DNA from: Gliomastix tumulicola
Taxonomy: Eukaryota; Ascomycota; Sordariomycetes; Hypocreales; Bionectriaceae
Direction: 5' to 3'
DNA: 64,000 nt
Assembly (NCBI GenBank): GCA_001599755.1
Contig: BCHX01000011.1
Coordinates: 62,001-126,000, forward strand
The notes below the pieces were generated by a model. That model ran no database searches. It was not told the DNA's origin and saw only the letters and a program-made list of their open reading frames with translations. Shown piece by piece: positions 46,647 through 56,879 of this stretch (position 1 is its first letter; every line of letters starts with the position of its first letter). A program made the position numbers and the translations under genes.

Positions 46647-47595
46647 TCAATCGTTCGGCGGATAAAAGATGTCGACAAACCGCCCTAAGCTTGTCCATCG
46701 GGCACTCTGTCGGACGTAGTTCCCGGATGAGGGCTCAGTCTTCCGAAACCGTCGTCGTGGCCCATTTGAAGAAACCTCCGTGACCTCCTCCCTGTCGACG
46801 GTAGAATGCGTCCGTACGCCGCTGAGGTAGTTGCCGAATTCAATCATCTGGCTCCGACTGAGTTTCATGGCGATTCCAGGCTCAAGTCCCTTGCTTCTGT
46901 TAGCGACGCAAGTACAAAGTAGGACTCAAGCTTACCTCTTCCCATGGGAAGAAGACCTGGAACGAAGGGCTGCCGCAGAGCTCGCCCCATTTTCTTTCGA
47001 GGTAAAAGCTCTGCACTTCTTTGGTTATCTCTGCTGTGTTTGGGAGAGCGGCTAGCAGAGCCATGATATCATCAAGGGGCACTCGATCCAGGTCCAAAAA
47101 GCTGTCCGTCGAGGGGATCAAGGCAGTCGTTCGGGACGCCCAACAGTCGTCTAGGTTCGCCTTGGTCGTCCGATCGGCGGACAACGATAATGCTTGCAGC
47201 AGCCACAAGCGATGAGCTTGGTCCTTGCCGAGCAACCAACGAGTGAGATTGATCATCACCTCCTCTCGCCGGTAATTGGAGACGAACGGGCTATAGTGGC
47301 AAAGGGTTTTGAATATGTTCCCGGCTTTCAGCTCCGAGGAAATGAGAGAAGGAGTGGAAGCCGCCGGACTCTGAGTGAGAGGCCTCACCTCCACCGCATC
47401 TTGAATCAATTGCTTCTGGCAAGCACACCGAAGGTGCTGTGTGAGAGTCGTAACTTGAGCCCAAAAGGCGCCCAAAGCGGTTCGGAAACGTCGACAACGA
47501 TGCTCCATAGCGAGAGGGAAAGGATAAGCAATCCGACGAGAGCAAGGAGATGGATCACACTCGTGGACGGCCATCCGTTCGCTTGTGCTGTACAA
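46647..47595 (-). CDS. Hypothetical protein, paralogue of the 14-kb gene
   Basis: The main exon (47595-46936) ends at FFPWEE with a GTAAGC donor. A 46-bp intron (46890-46935, branch CTAAC) leads to exon 2 (46889-46647), which starts GLEPGIAMKLSRSQM. The intron position and the residues around it match the 13993-14814 gene (CPFEE, then GPDPGRVMRLGR). Further shared blocks are KDQAHRLWLLQALS and RVPLDDIMALLAALPNTAEI. The true 5' end is uncertain; the paralogue has an additional first exon, and an equivalent may lie above 47560. The C-terminal part is longer here and Arg-rich. It is immediately downstream of the Zn2Cys6 regulator on the same strand. In D0's neighbourhood a fragment of that regulator also lies beside the paralogue, so the two genes may be functionally paired. 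Function unknown. Confidence 0.55.
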
Positions 47596-48058
47596 GTACT
47601 CGGACGGCTGGCATAGCCCTGGGAGGTATGGGCCCTAGAAGTGAAAAGGGCATTTCAACACCTACACACGGGCCACCGTGAGATGACTGCATTCGGGCGC
47701 GTGCGACGACGCTAAGCGTGATGAGGTCGCCACGGAACGGTCGCAATGTAGAGGCGAAAGGCCGAGCATAGACCAACGTTCCCAGCCAAGGTCCAGGCTC
47801 ATTTCGGCGGCCATCAGTGTAGGCAGGATAGGCAGGGAAGGCCATGTCATGGAGGCCGAGAGGGCCGTGCTCAAGTGGTCCTCGGCCCTGGACAAGCGGT
47901 ATCACACATGGGAGCCATTCATGGACAAATTATGTGGTGATTCATGGCCGAGGGCCCAGAGGCGTTTTAGAAACCTATTGAGTTGCCCGCCCTAACCCCC
48001 TCATTGCGATCAAACCATCAAAAAAGAAAAACGTATACTTGGGGGAAGCAGCTGGCTC
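47596..48058. other. Intergenic with dispersed-repeat fragment
   Basis: A sequence at about 47815-47910 (GGACAAGCGGTATCACAC and flanking GGCCNTGTCA) resembles the right arm of the 84/1806 inverted repeat. No gene is seen. Confidence 0.4.
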
Positions 48059-49453
48059 CTATAAGAGGGCATGTTGAAAATCATTTGGGAAATACACAGG
48101 CGGTGCTCCTTGTCCACCGTAGACCCCTCCGCCTTCCTGAGATGACTGCGGGTAGGCACCCTCGCTAAAAGCCACTGTTGAGTCTGCTGGAGCATTGACG
48201 TTGCAGTATTGCCAAGAGTCGGGAGCGGGCATGCCGTCAGGTGCATTGAAGTAAATAGGCCGGTCAGACGCATGCCGACATCCGGCAAGACAGAGAGGGT
48301 TTTCCATGTTGCCACCCGGCGCGGGCCACTTCGTACCGCCATGCTGTACGCCAAAGAAATTCGCTAATGCCTGGGTGGCAGCGAGCAACGCAGAGATATG
48401 TTTCAGTGAGTCATCATGACCATTGGACTCTGCGCCTTGCTCGCGGTCGACTGATCCGGTTCCCCGCTTGCGCTTGCGTGGTCGGTCTGTGGTGGAAATG
48501 GGAAGCCCAGTTCCGCCCTCCTGGCTCTGCAACATGCGAAGTGTTCTCTCCGTGCATTGTGTCAAGTGGTCTAACGATGCGAGAATATCGTCCGGGCATG
48601 CCTCTCCTCTATTCCAGTGGTTAGCCTCTCCGATCGCAGCAGGTCGGCTTGGAATAGCCCTTACTTCTGCTTCGACTCGGGTAGGGAGGCGCATGCCGAC
48701 CTCTGCGTAGAGCTTCTCTCGGGTGGTCCTCCCTCTCGACATGACAACGTATCTTGTGGACTCGCGTGGCAGGCCTTAGCACTGTTAGCATCGTTCCAGA
48801 GGTATGTTCCTCTAAAAGACTTCGAGGGGGGGGGGGCGCGCACCGGCCGTCGATGGCCATCCTGGGGGTCGGGTTCGGGCATTCCACCGGCTTGGGCGAG
48901 TTGCGACAGAACACGCTCTTCCAGCGCCGCCAATCTTTCGCTGGCCCCCGCCATCCAGTCAGATACTGCGTCGAGCTTAGACAGAAGTACGCCAAAGTCG
49001 TCGTTCTGAGACATGGGCCGGCTTCTCGCATTATGAGCCTGTGCTTCGATACCACACTTGGTCGGGGCGTATCTCACCTTGGTTCTCCCCATATGCACTC
49101 CCAATTCATGGCCTTGCAAGTCTCGCACGGATCTGGATTCCCACCCAAACATTTCACTTTTCTCTTCCGGCACATAAGGCAAGCCTTGAAAACATATTAG
49201 CAGGGCGCTACAGCGCGCACGCAGGAAACCTTCGTAGTGGACTCATACTAACCCGCGGCCTCTTGTAGGTAGCTGGCGTCGAGGAGGGGACACGTGCTTG
49301 TCGCTGAGGGACGCCCGCGTGATGATCCAAGGCGTACGGTCCGCTCACTGTCTGGCTGCCACAGTAGGCCGCACCACCGGAGGAGCGCTGTAGAGGAGTA
49401 GGAGGTACTGTGAAAGAGCTGCCTCCCATCTGTTGGCCATGGCTGCTGTCCAT
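48059..49453 (-). CDS. Zn2Cys6 transcription factor
   Basis: The zinc cluster is visible only after splicing. Exon 1 (49453-49253) starts MDSSHGQQMGGSSF and ends ATYKRPR at a GTTAGT donor. After a 68-bp intron (49185-49252, TGCTAAT branch, TTCAAG acceptor), exon 2 (49184-49078) begins ACLMCRKRKVKCLGGNPDPC and continues ETCKAMNWEC, a complete CX2CX6CX7CX2CX6C cluster. A 53-bp intron (49025-49077) leads to exon 3 (SRPMSQNDDFGVLLSKLDAV; then ASERLAALEERVLSQLAQ, a short coiled coil). A further intron around a C run (about 48827) probably joins exon 4, which contains MSRGRTTREKLYAEVGM, DRPRKRKRGTGSVDREQG and a Pro/Gly-rich end at 48059. That junction is unresolved. The protein is small (about 400 residues) for the class and lacks the fungal-specific middle domain. 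A nuclear regulator, perhaps of the adjacent 46.6-kb gene. Confidence 0.7.
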
Positions 49454-50140
49454 GTTCTGTGCAAAAGGCAGTCTACGTGTGGCTTCTGGTAGAGGACTGG
49501 TTGAGGGACGTTTCTGGCGAGTGTAAGTACACGCTCCCTTATTATGGTGATGGAGGAACTCCTGACAAGATGCGCGGCCGGCGTTGGCCAGAAGGAGATA
49601 GATGTACAATGCAGACATGCAGGGGTGTTGCCTCTTGCGAGGCCAGACCCCGGCTGAAGAACGGTCATGCAGGGTGCTTCTCCACTCGTTTGTGGTGGCA
49701 TGGGGGCACTCAGACGGAGATGACTTCTCGTTCTTGCTGTGGAGAAGGGTACATAGCTAGTGTGTCTGTGCTACCATTATGCGCTCTTGGGTACATGGAC
49801 GAGGGCGTCAAGCCAGATGAGGACGCGCGGGCAGGGATCCACCATGGACGTGTGAGAAGGCACAAGGACCTCTCTTCGCCTTGTTTGCCCGGATCCCCCC
49901 ACGCGTAACGGAGACGGGGCGGTGCCCTCGACCGGGCGTCCGCAGCAGGGTTGGATAAGCAGACGGACGCAAGGAAGGCAACGTCATATCCTCGTCCCTC
50001 ACCCCCCACGGGCTAGGTCTGCAGACAGGACTGCTCGTGGACGCGCACATGGGAGCGTATCAGGTACTAACGTTGAACAAGATAAAGTCTCAACTCACTA
50101 GCCAATCTCCTCCCTCATCACCCACTCCTCCTATGAATAA
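49454..50140. other. Intergenic, left flank of D2
   Basis: From about 49650 it matches 18390-18960 (left flank of D1), with no open frame shared by both copies. The promoter of the Zn2Cys6 gene should lie in the first 200 bp. Confidence 0.5.
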
Positions 50141-52110
50141 TCAAGACGTGTTGTCCTCCGGCTGACCTGAAACTTTTCTATCGTCAGCACCATGCTCAGG
50201 CATCGGGATACGGGATGTCGTACCTGGTTCTTGCTGCTTCCGCACGGAGAGTACTGCCTCTAGTAACATGTCCTCACCCTTGGTCGTTAAAGCCTCAGCA
50301 ACATCGAACTGGCGCGTCCTCTCGTTCCAGGTCAAATGACTGCCCCTCTGGGCCATTCGCCTGCCAAGCCAGAGGATACGCTCCTTTCTCTGATCAGTCA
50401 TCGAGGGCAGCTCGAACTGCTTCTCATCCTCCTCCACCCGAGCGTCACGGAACCAAGTCTCGGGGAACAGGTTCTCAGCGTAGATCAGGCCCCTCATCTT
50501 AAAATCTTCCGGCAGAGGCCGTGGCGAGTCACCCTTGGCGGCCCCAGGGAACGCCTCGCTATCCATTCGCACAGGAAAGGTGCGCACAGGAAAGGTGCAG
50601 GTGTGGTAGATATGGTTCAGCATCACCGCTGTCAACGTCCAAGGAAACTGCTTCTCGATGTGAACCATGGCGTTGGGATATAAACTGACGTGATACATCC
50701 AGACGAAAAAGGTGTGAATAAACGGCAGGCAATTGAGGTCTCCCCATCGCCTCACGACAATCTCGTAGGTCTTCATGTTGAAGGTCAAGGCATACTTGAA
50801 CATCTCATCAGGTCCGTCCTCCGTTGTCACTAGAGGCTCTCCAGAACGCTGGGACAGTAGCCTCATCATGAAGTGCGTCGAGGTGCCGTATCCGATCAGA
50901 GAGCAGTTGAGGGGGATGGCCATGTTGTACCTGGACGTCAATTAGCTAGCAACCGACCCGTTCGCCTCGGAGGCACTTACCCGATCTCGAGAAATCGCTT
51001 TGCCACCCTGCCGACATGGGGATCCAAGAGGCTAAAGAACTCCTCCATCGTAGCCTCAATCTGATCGACATTCTTGCCCGAGAACAGGATCGCGTGGACC
51101 TTGACGAAAGCGGTGTCGATCTGGCTCAGTCGTGACGTGACCGAGTTGAGGATGGGATCGAAGAGAGTCATGATGCTCTCTCGGGTGCTGGGGAACGGAA
51201 TCGAGACTGACAGGCTCTTCGTGTAGTAGCAGAGTTGCTGGAGAGCGTTGGGCCGTGCCAAGATGGCCAGATGATGGTACAGTCGCCCGGTGGTGGGGGC
51301 CTTGTCGGAGGCGAGGCTATACCAACCACGGGCCACCTGCGTCCAAGTCTCCCTGTCCTTCACGTCGACGTCTTCAATGGCCATGCGGTACCTCGCGAGG
51401 TCACCCAAGCATTCGATCCAAGTATCTTCGAATGCCGGCACCGTCTCGTACAAAAGCGCCATCATACTGTACGCCGTGTAGATAAAGGCCAGCATGTGAT
51501 CATAGGAGTGCGGCAGCTTGTGTCGCAGGACTTCTAAGAAGCTGTGGATGCCATGCCGCCACATCCTCGCTGGCATGGCATATTTCGACGGCAGTCGGCG
51601 TAATGCAATGTTGGCAGATGGGTGTTGGGAGGCGAGGAAGAAGTCGTGGTGCTCGTGGAGCACGGTCCGATGTAATGTAACCAACGCCGTCCATTGCTCG
51701 CTGTTGAGGTCGTTGTATTTTTGTCGAGACTGTGCGTTGTCGACCTCTATGCACTTGCCCTCGATCATGACCAGGCCGGCGTATATCCCCTTCACTTCCG
51801 CCACGAGTTGGTCTTGTGATATCGGTTTGGTCTTTGGCTGAGGTTGAATCGATGTGTGGGGCCGCCCAGGATCTATCTCATGCTGTGGCCGATCGGATTC
51901 GGGGAGCGCTTGAGGCGGCGCCGGCGCCGGCGCCGGGGCTTGTTTGCAGTGCTGCTGCAGCTGCTGCGGTTGCTTGCTCCATGTCGGCGGGTTTTTGTTC
52001 TTCAATGGCGTAGAAGAAGCCAGAGCTCGCGAAGGCTTGATGGTGCCAATGCCGCCATCTGAACTTGGTTCCGGCGGCGAGGCAGTCTCGGACGCGGGGG
52101 CAGGACAAGG
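50141..52110 (-). pseudogene. Est1/SMG7-like protein, copy D2, 5' truncated
   Basis: The Est1-type domain is nearly identical to D1 (MPARMWRHGIHSFLEVL, FEDTWIECLGDLARYRMAIE, GRLYHHLAILARPN), with the 50-bp intron at 50931-50980 and the 3' exon conserved. The frame stays open upstream through a Gln/Ala/Pro-rich insert (QQLQQHCKQAPAPAPAPPQA) and the SETASPPEPSSDGG stretch, then meets a TGA near 52125 with no in-frame ATG. At about 52105 the sequence jumps from D1 position about 20840 to about 21945, so the zinc-finger exon, its intron and the promoter are deleted. Without a new upstream exon this copy has no start codon before VMIEGKCIEV, inside the domain region. A nonfunctional copy, or one with a different, undetected first exon. 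Confidence 0.65.
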
Positions 52111-53517
52111 CTCGCCAGCATCTTTTCACATGCGGCCCAATACCGTTCGTCATCTCCAAGCACTGACCAGAACGACCGGAAAGGGACCGTGGGAGGCGAG
52201 GACGCTTGGCCATCCACAAACAGCAAGAGCGAGGCCCATCCTCCCTCAGCTCGCCTCAGACGACTGCGCGGGCGCCGACAGACCCCTGTCGCCGCCAGCT
52301 GGCGGGCACCAGCGAGAATACGAGCCCGACGCCAGTGCACGAAGGGAGTGGGTAGCGAGCGGTGCACGGCGCTCCTCGCCACCGCTGTCCCGTGTACTTG
52401 TCCTCGCGTGTATCCGTGCGCGCTGCGTCGTCGCCCCACGCCCCGATGCGTTGTCATGTGCGTCTCGCTCGCTGCGCGACCATCCAGCTGCGTACCGAAG
52501 GACAGGGGTCGGACATAAACGAGGTATCTGTCCTGCCGCCTAACGGCACCCCCTAGTCACACGCTACGACGTCCATTTTGCGCTGTGGGCTAGGGTGTAT
52601 GGGGTGGAATGGCACACAGACCATCAGTGGGTTAGGAGACGCAGGGATAGATGGCATGCCCGGAAGGCACCCTACTAGGTCGTAACCTTGAGCCCTGTCA
52701 GGCACGCCGGGCGGGCAGGGGTCAAATCGGGTCCACAGCCACCCACCACATCCCCTGTCCCCTTTCTGCCCATGACCGAACCTAGCCACTCCCCCACTCG
52801 GTACGCTGTTGCCCAGGTGTGATACAATGGCCAGATACCGTAGCTCGCTGGGTGACCCGCAGGTCAGCGTTCAGCTCGTTCACAGCAGGCTGCAGCACTC
52901 AAGACCAAGCCAAGTGTTGCTCAGATTGTGACGGTGATCTACTTCATGCCTTGTGGCGCGAGTGACGTTATACGACTCGGCGTGGTGCTCGTCCTTAGGT
53001 CAAGGCAACATGAAGGCGACCTCAGGTAGCTTTGCACTCTGCTTTCGCTCTGCATTCACACATTTGACCTCTGCATCAGCATGACCTCTGCATCAGCATG
53101 ACCTCTGCATCAGCATGACCTCTGCATCAGCATGACCTCTGCATCAGCATGACCTCTGCATCAGCATGACCTCTGCATCAGCATGACCTCTGCAGTGCTA
53201 TATAGTCGGCCTGGCCCTTGTCAGGACTCTTCATCGGGCGGTCTCTGCACGCAGACCTTCTGCCCCGCCATGAATCTCAAACAAGCTGCCTCACCTAGCT
53301 ATGGTGGAACCTTGCTTTCCAACAAGCTGTCTGGCCTAGTACCATCTCCTGCGAGGTGTACTCGACCAAGTTACTCTCATCTGCCATTTCCAGGCGCCTG
53401 TCCTCCCAATGACAGCCGCAAGGGCATACATTGCCTCGAGACTGTTGAATGCAGACGGCGAAGATGTCTATCACTGCCATGTAGGATCCGATTCGGTGAT
53501 GGCAGCCAAGGACAAAA
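52111..53517. other. Spacer of D2, no gene seen
   Basis: Aligns with D1 21945-23476. Its only distinctive feature is the 17-bp tandem array listed separately. Confidence 0.5.
53066..53194. repeat. 17-bp tandem repeat
   Basis: Seven full and one partial unit of GACCTCTGCATCAGCAT. The equivalent site in D1 (about 23108) has a single related unit, so the array expanded after duplication. Confidence 0.9.
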
Positions 53518-55335
53518 TCACCATCCCTTTGAATGGTAGCCGTCAAAGGTATCCTTGGCGAAGTACTGGTTACTGCTAGAGTTGGCATCTTCGCTCGGCT
53601 TGATGCAGGGCTTCTCAGGGAACTGCTTCAGATTGGCGACGTCATGAGAAGTGTGACGACGCTTGAGAACCGCATTGGCAGTTGCGGACTTCTGTTGCCG
53701 CTCCCACAACAGGTGGCCGCGGAGAGACTCTGTCAGCTCAGTAGAGAGCATGTGCCGGCGCGTAGTCCGGGGTGAGAAGCCACCCTGGATGTTCATGGGA
53801 CTAGTCGCGGCGATGGGCTGCGCGTTTAACCCGAGGATCTCCATGATGGGCTTCAAGGGCTGGCGTGCAGCCTTCATCGTGAGAGGCGCATCGTCGGAGT
53901 CGTTGGGAGAGCCACCTGATGAAGGGCTCTGGCGGATGTTGCGAGCCTGGGGAATTGCTGAGGTTGACCGCGAGGCCTGGCCTCCCAGGGTCGGCGCCCG
54001 GTCGTCGGACTGGGCAAGCATGATGCTAATGAGCGACCGGCGCGAGGTAAGATTGACATTGGAGTCGACCCGCTGGAAGAACTGGTCATCCACGCTCGAC
54101 TCGCCGCTTTCCTCAATAGAATCCTCCCAATCGTCGTCGTCGTCGTCAATGGCGCTCTCGTCGATGTAGTCGTCCGAGTCAGATTCAATGACATTGTCAG
54201 GCTCGTTAGGGCGGTACATGGTGGTGTGGTTGCTGAACAAAACTTGCTTGTGCTGCGTTATTAGGCTAGCAGCCTGGGCAGAGAGCGAGTTCTGCTTGGA
54301 GCCCTCCTCCTCAGAGGGACTTCCAAGAGGGAACCTGGCATCCTTTTTTGCCATCGCCGACTTCAGGGGCTTCTTCGTCTCGGGGCTGCGGTACTGCTCG
54401 CTCGACGAGTAAGAAGCACCCAGAGTGAAGGTAGGCTGCTTCTCGGGCTGCACCATCTTGGGCCCGGGGGATGCGGTGGACCTGGGGAGCATCGTGTCCT
54501 TGATAGGGAAGGCGGGGGAGAGAGCGACGTTGGCGTTGGAGGCATGTGATGTCGAAAAGCCACGAACCACGTGGGTGGTCCTAGTTGGCAGCGCAGGAGA
54601 GGACTGTGGCTCTTCGGAGCGAAGATCGGAATCCTTAGGAGACTGCGACTCGGGGCTGGTTGAGCCGGAGCGGTGGAAAGACGAAGGATCTAGAATGGGA
54701 ACCATAGGTCGCTTCTGCGAGTGCATCATGGTAGGGGCGGTAGTCTTCTCGTCGGCGCCGGCAACGGATTCGACACTACTGGAGAGTTGAGGAGCCTTAG
54801 AGGTGTCGGGGATGGTCTGCGGCGACGTGGCGGTGATAGAAGCAGCAAGAGTAGACACTGCGTTGGCGTTTCCTTTTTTGGCCCTTCCCTGTCTTGCGTT
54901 GGGTTTGTTGAAATGAACGCGAAGCCGCATGCTGCAGAGGTCGGTGGAAATGATGGATTCGACCGAATGAACGATGTAGGCATTCAAGATTGACTTGGGG
55001 GGTCGAGTTTATTTAGCAGGACCAGGACAAGTAAGAGTCCGTAGTGTCTCGAGCGCACTGGTGATGGTTTGTGTCAATAGGAGTCGGTGCAGTTCTGAGA
55101 AGCTTGTCGCCCTGCTGTCGAGGGAGCGGCGGCGATAGGTGTAGTGCAGTTCGTTGAGGAGAATTTGGAAAGATGCAGAGGTAGTCTGAGGAAGGTGTGG
55201 TTTACTTGTCGTGGGAAGAAGAGCTGGATGGGTATAGAATAGAAGATCTGGGCGATGTGTAATGCGTCCTCGAAGGAAGAGAACAGTCAGAAAAAGGGGA
55301 GGGAGAGGCCAGGATGGGTCACCGAGGTGCCGCAA
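53518..55335 (-). pseudogene. DUF3295-like protein, copy D2, with nonsense codon
   Basis: The longest copy. From 54987 to 53518 the frame is open for 489 codons. Upstream, the same frame continues to 55335 across a TAA at 55011-55009, where D1 has CAA inside KQTRPP. Conserved blocks are AYIVHSVESIIST, HVVRGFSTSHASN, ESDSDDYIDESAIDDDDDD, SVDDQFFQRVDSNVNL, SLISIMLAQ, NIQGGFSPRTTRRHML and LTESLRGHLLWERQQ. It retains a segment absent from D1 and D0 (YSSSEQYRSPETKKPLKSAM, partly traceable in D0). Translation could restart at an ATG below the TAA, leaving the conserved C-terminal blocks intact, so this copy is the most likely of the three to make a product. Similarity to ascomycete DUF3295 proteins is from pattern recognition. 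Confidence 0.7.
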
Positions 55336-56879
55336 CGGATGGTTGTAAATGATTTCGTCCTTTTTGTCGTGCAGAGCCGATGTCTAAGACACCAGGGTCG
55401 TCATAATAGCTGCCCTGCTGACAAGGTCCAACCGCGCTTGCCCTCTTGGGAAGCGACTCCCGACTCGAGCTATAGGCGTCGTCCTTGCTGGGAAATGTAG
55501 CCTAATCCCTTTCAAGAAACTCTCAAGGACCAGCATCCTGTTCTCTCATCTGTGGGTGTCGCTCCTTGACCGTCCGGCCGCCTGGCAGCCGTTCCCCGGC
55601 CATCACATCGTTCCTTTGTCGGGGCTTACGTAGTACGGAGTGGAATGGGCCGGTGATGGTGTTTTTGATTGGTAGCTACAGCGAGGCCGCAGCACAACCC
55701 CCACGCGGGAAGAAGCCAAGAGCCATGCTCGAGTCGGAGCCCCGCCGCTCGTACAATCCATTCTAATCCCTCATGCGTGCATAATCGTAATGACCCTGCT
55801 GCCAAGTATCAGGTCAGCTATTCCCATTCGACACTGTGGCCTGTCGGCATATGATGAGACGCAGGTCGAGGACCTTTCCAATGGGTCACATCTGAGGCGT
55901 TAGTGCCTTAGACACGAGCCACCATGCTCGGGTCGCGCATGAAGGGGACGGAAGAAACTAGATGAGCCCGAACGAGCTTGTGATGGGTCCGCGCTCATGG
56001 CTAGGCGCCGGCGCCAACTCCTCCCGCGTAAACACCATGTGAAGAATATATTCACTTATCTTCCGACAGGAAGATCGGCTGGCGTGGCGTCGAGCCTGCT
56101 CGTGCTAGACCTAGGCGGTCTCACCTGGACAGTCTCACCTGGACAGTCTATAGGGGTTGCCCTGTTGGTTCGACTTGAGTGCCTAGCCTCTGGGCAAGAT
56201 TGTGGATGGCGGCGTCTCAGGTAGCATTTGCCGCTTGGTACTTTCTTGCCTTGATGCGCCGGGCGCAGGAAACCCCGATCTCAAGCGACTCCATTGCCCC
56301 ATAGTGGTGCACCAATCAGCGTGCTGTCCGAGAGTGACCAGCGTCGGGATCGATTGGACCGGGACTTTCCCCGCGCCCCACATAACCAAGCCCCCCTGCA
56401 CGGCTACAGCCACAGAAACTACTCTCGTCCAATCAGATAGGCGTCTTCAGCGTGAGAGGGATGTACATCACCACGGCACGCGTGACAGTGCAAAGCAACA
56501 GTGTCAACTTAGGAGGGTGCGACTATGGCCTACCTTGAGTCGTCTGGGTCACATTAGAAGTGCCGAAGCCAACCTGATCATGCTTGCATGGGACGAAAAG
56601 TTCGCGAACAATCTACATTGGGAGTTTCCATTATCGTCTTTAGGGTAGACGATATGAAGATGATTTTGGATACATCAAACTGAAGTAACAAGAAATTGAC
56701 AGAGTAAAGCTTGCCGAGAGGCGTAGTTAAGAGGTCTTCAAGTAGCCCCATTCTACAAGGATAAAGGAAATAACAGAGATGAAGAGAAAGTGGTGATATC
56801 TTCTAGCAAGGCTCACACGGTTGCTTGTGAGCTGTCATGCGCAAGTCAGCGAAGTTCACAGAATGACTATCAGGGTCTC
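55336..56879. other. Spacer of D2, no gene seen
   Basis: Aligns in patches with 25150-27350 and 11800-13420. Includes the CATAATCGTAATGACCCT motif (about 55780) and the GGTGCACCAATCAGCGTG motif (about 56305) shared with D0. Confidence 0.5.
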
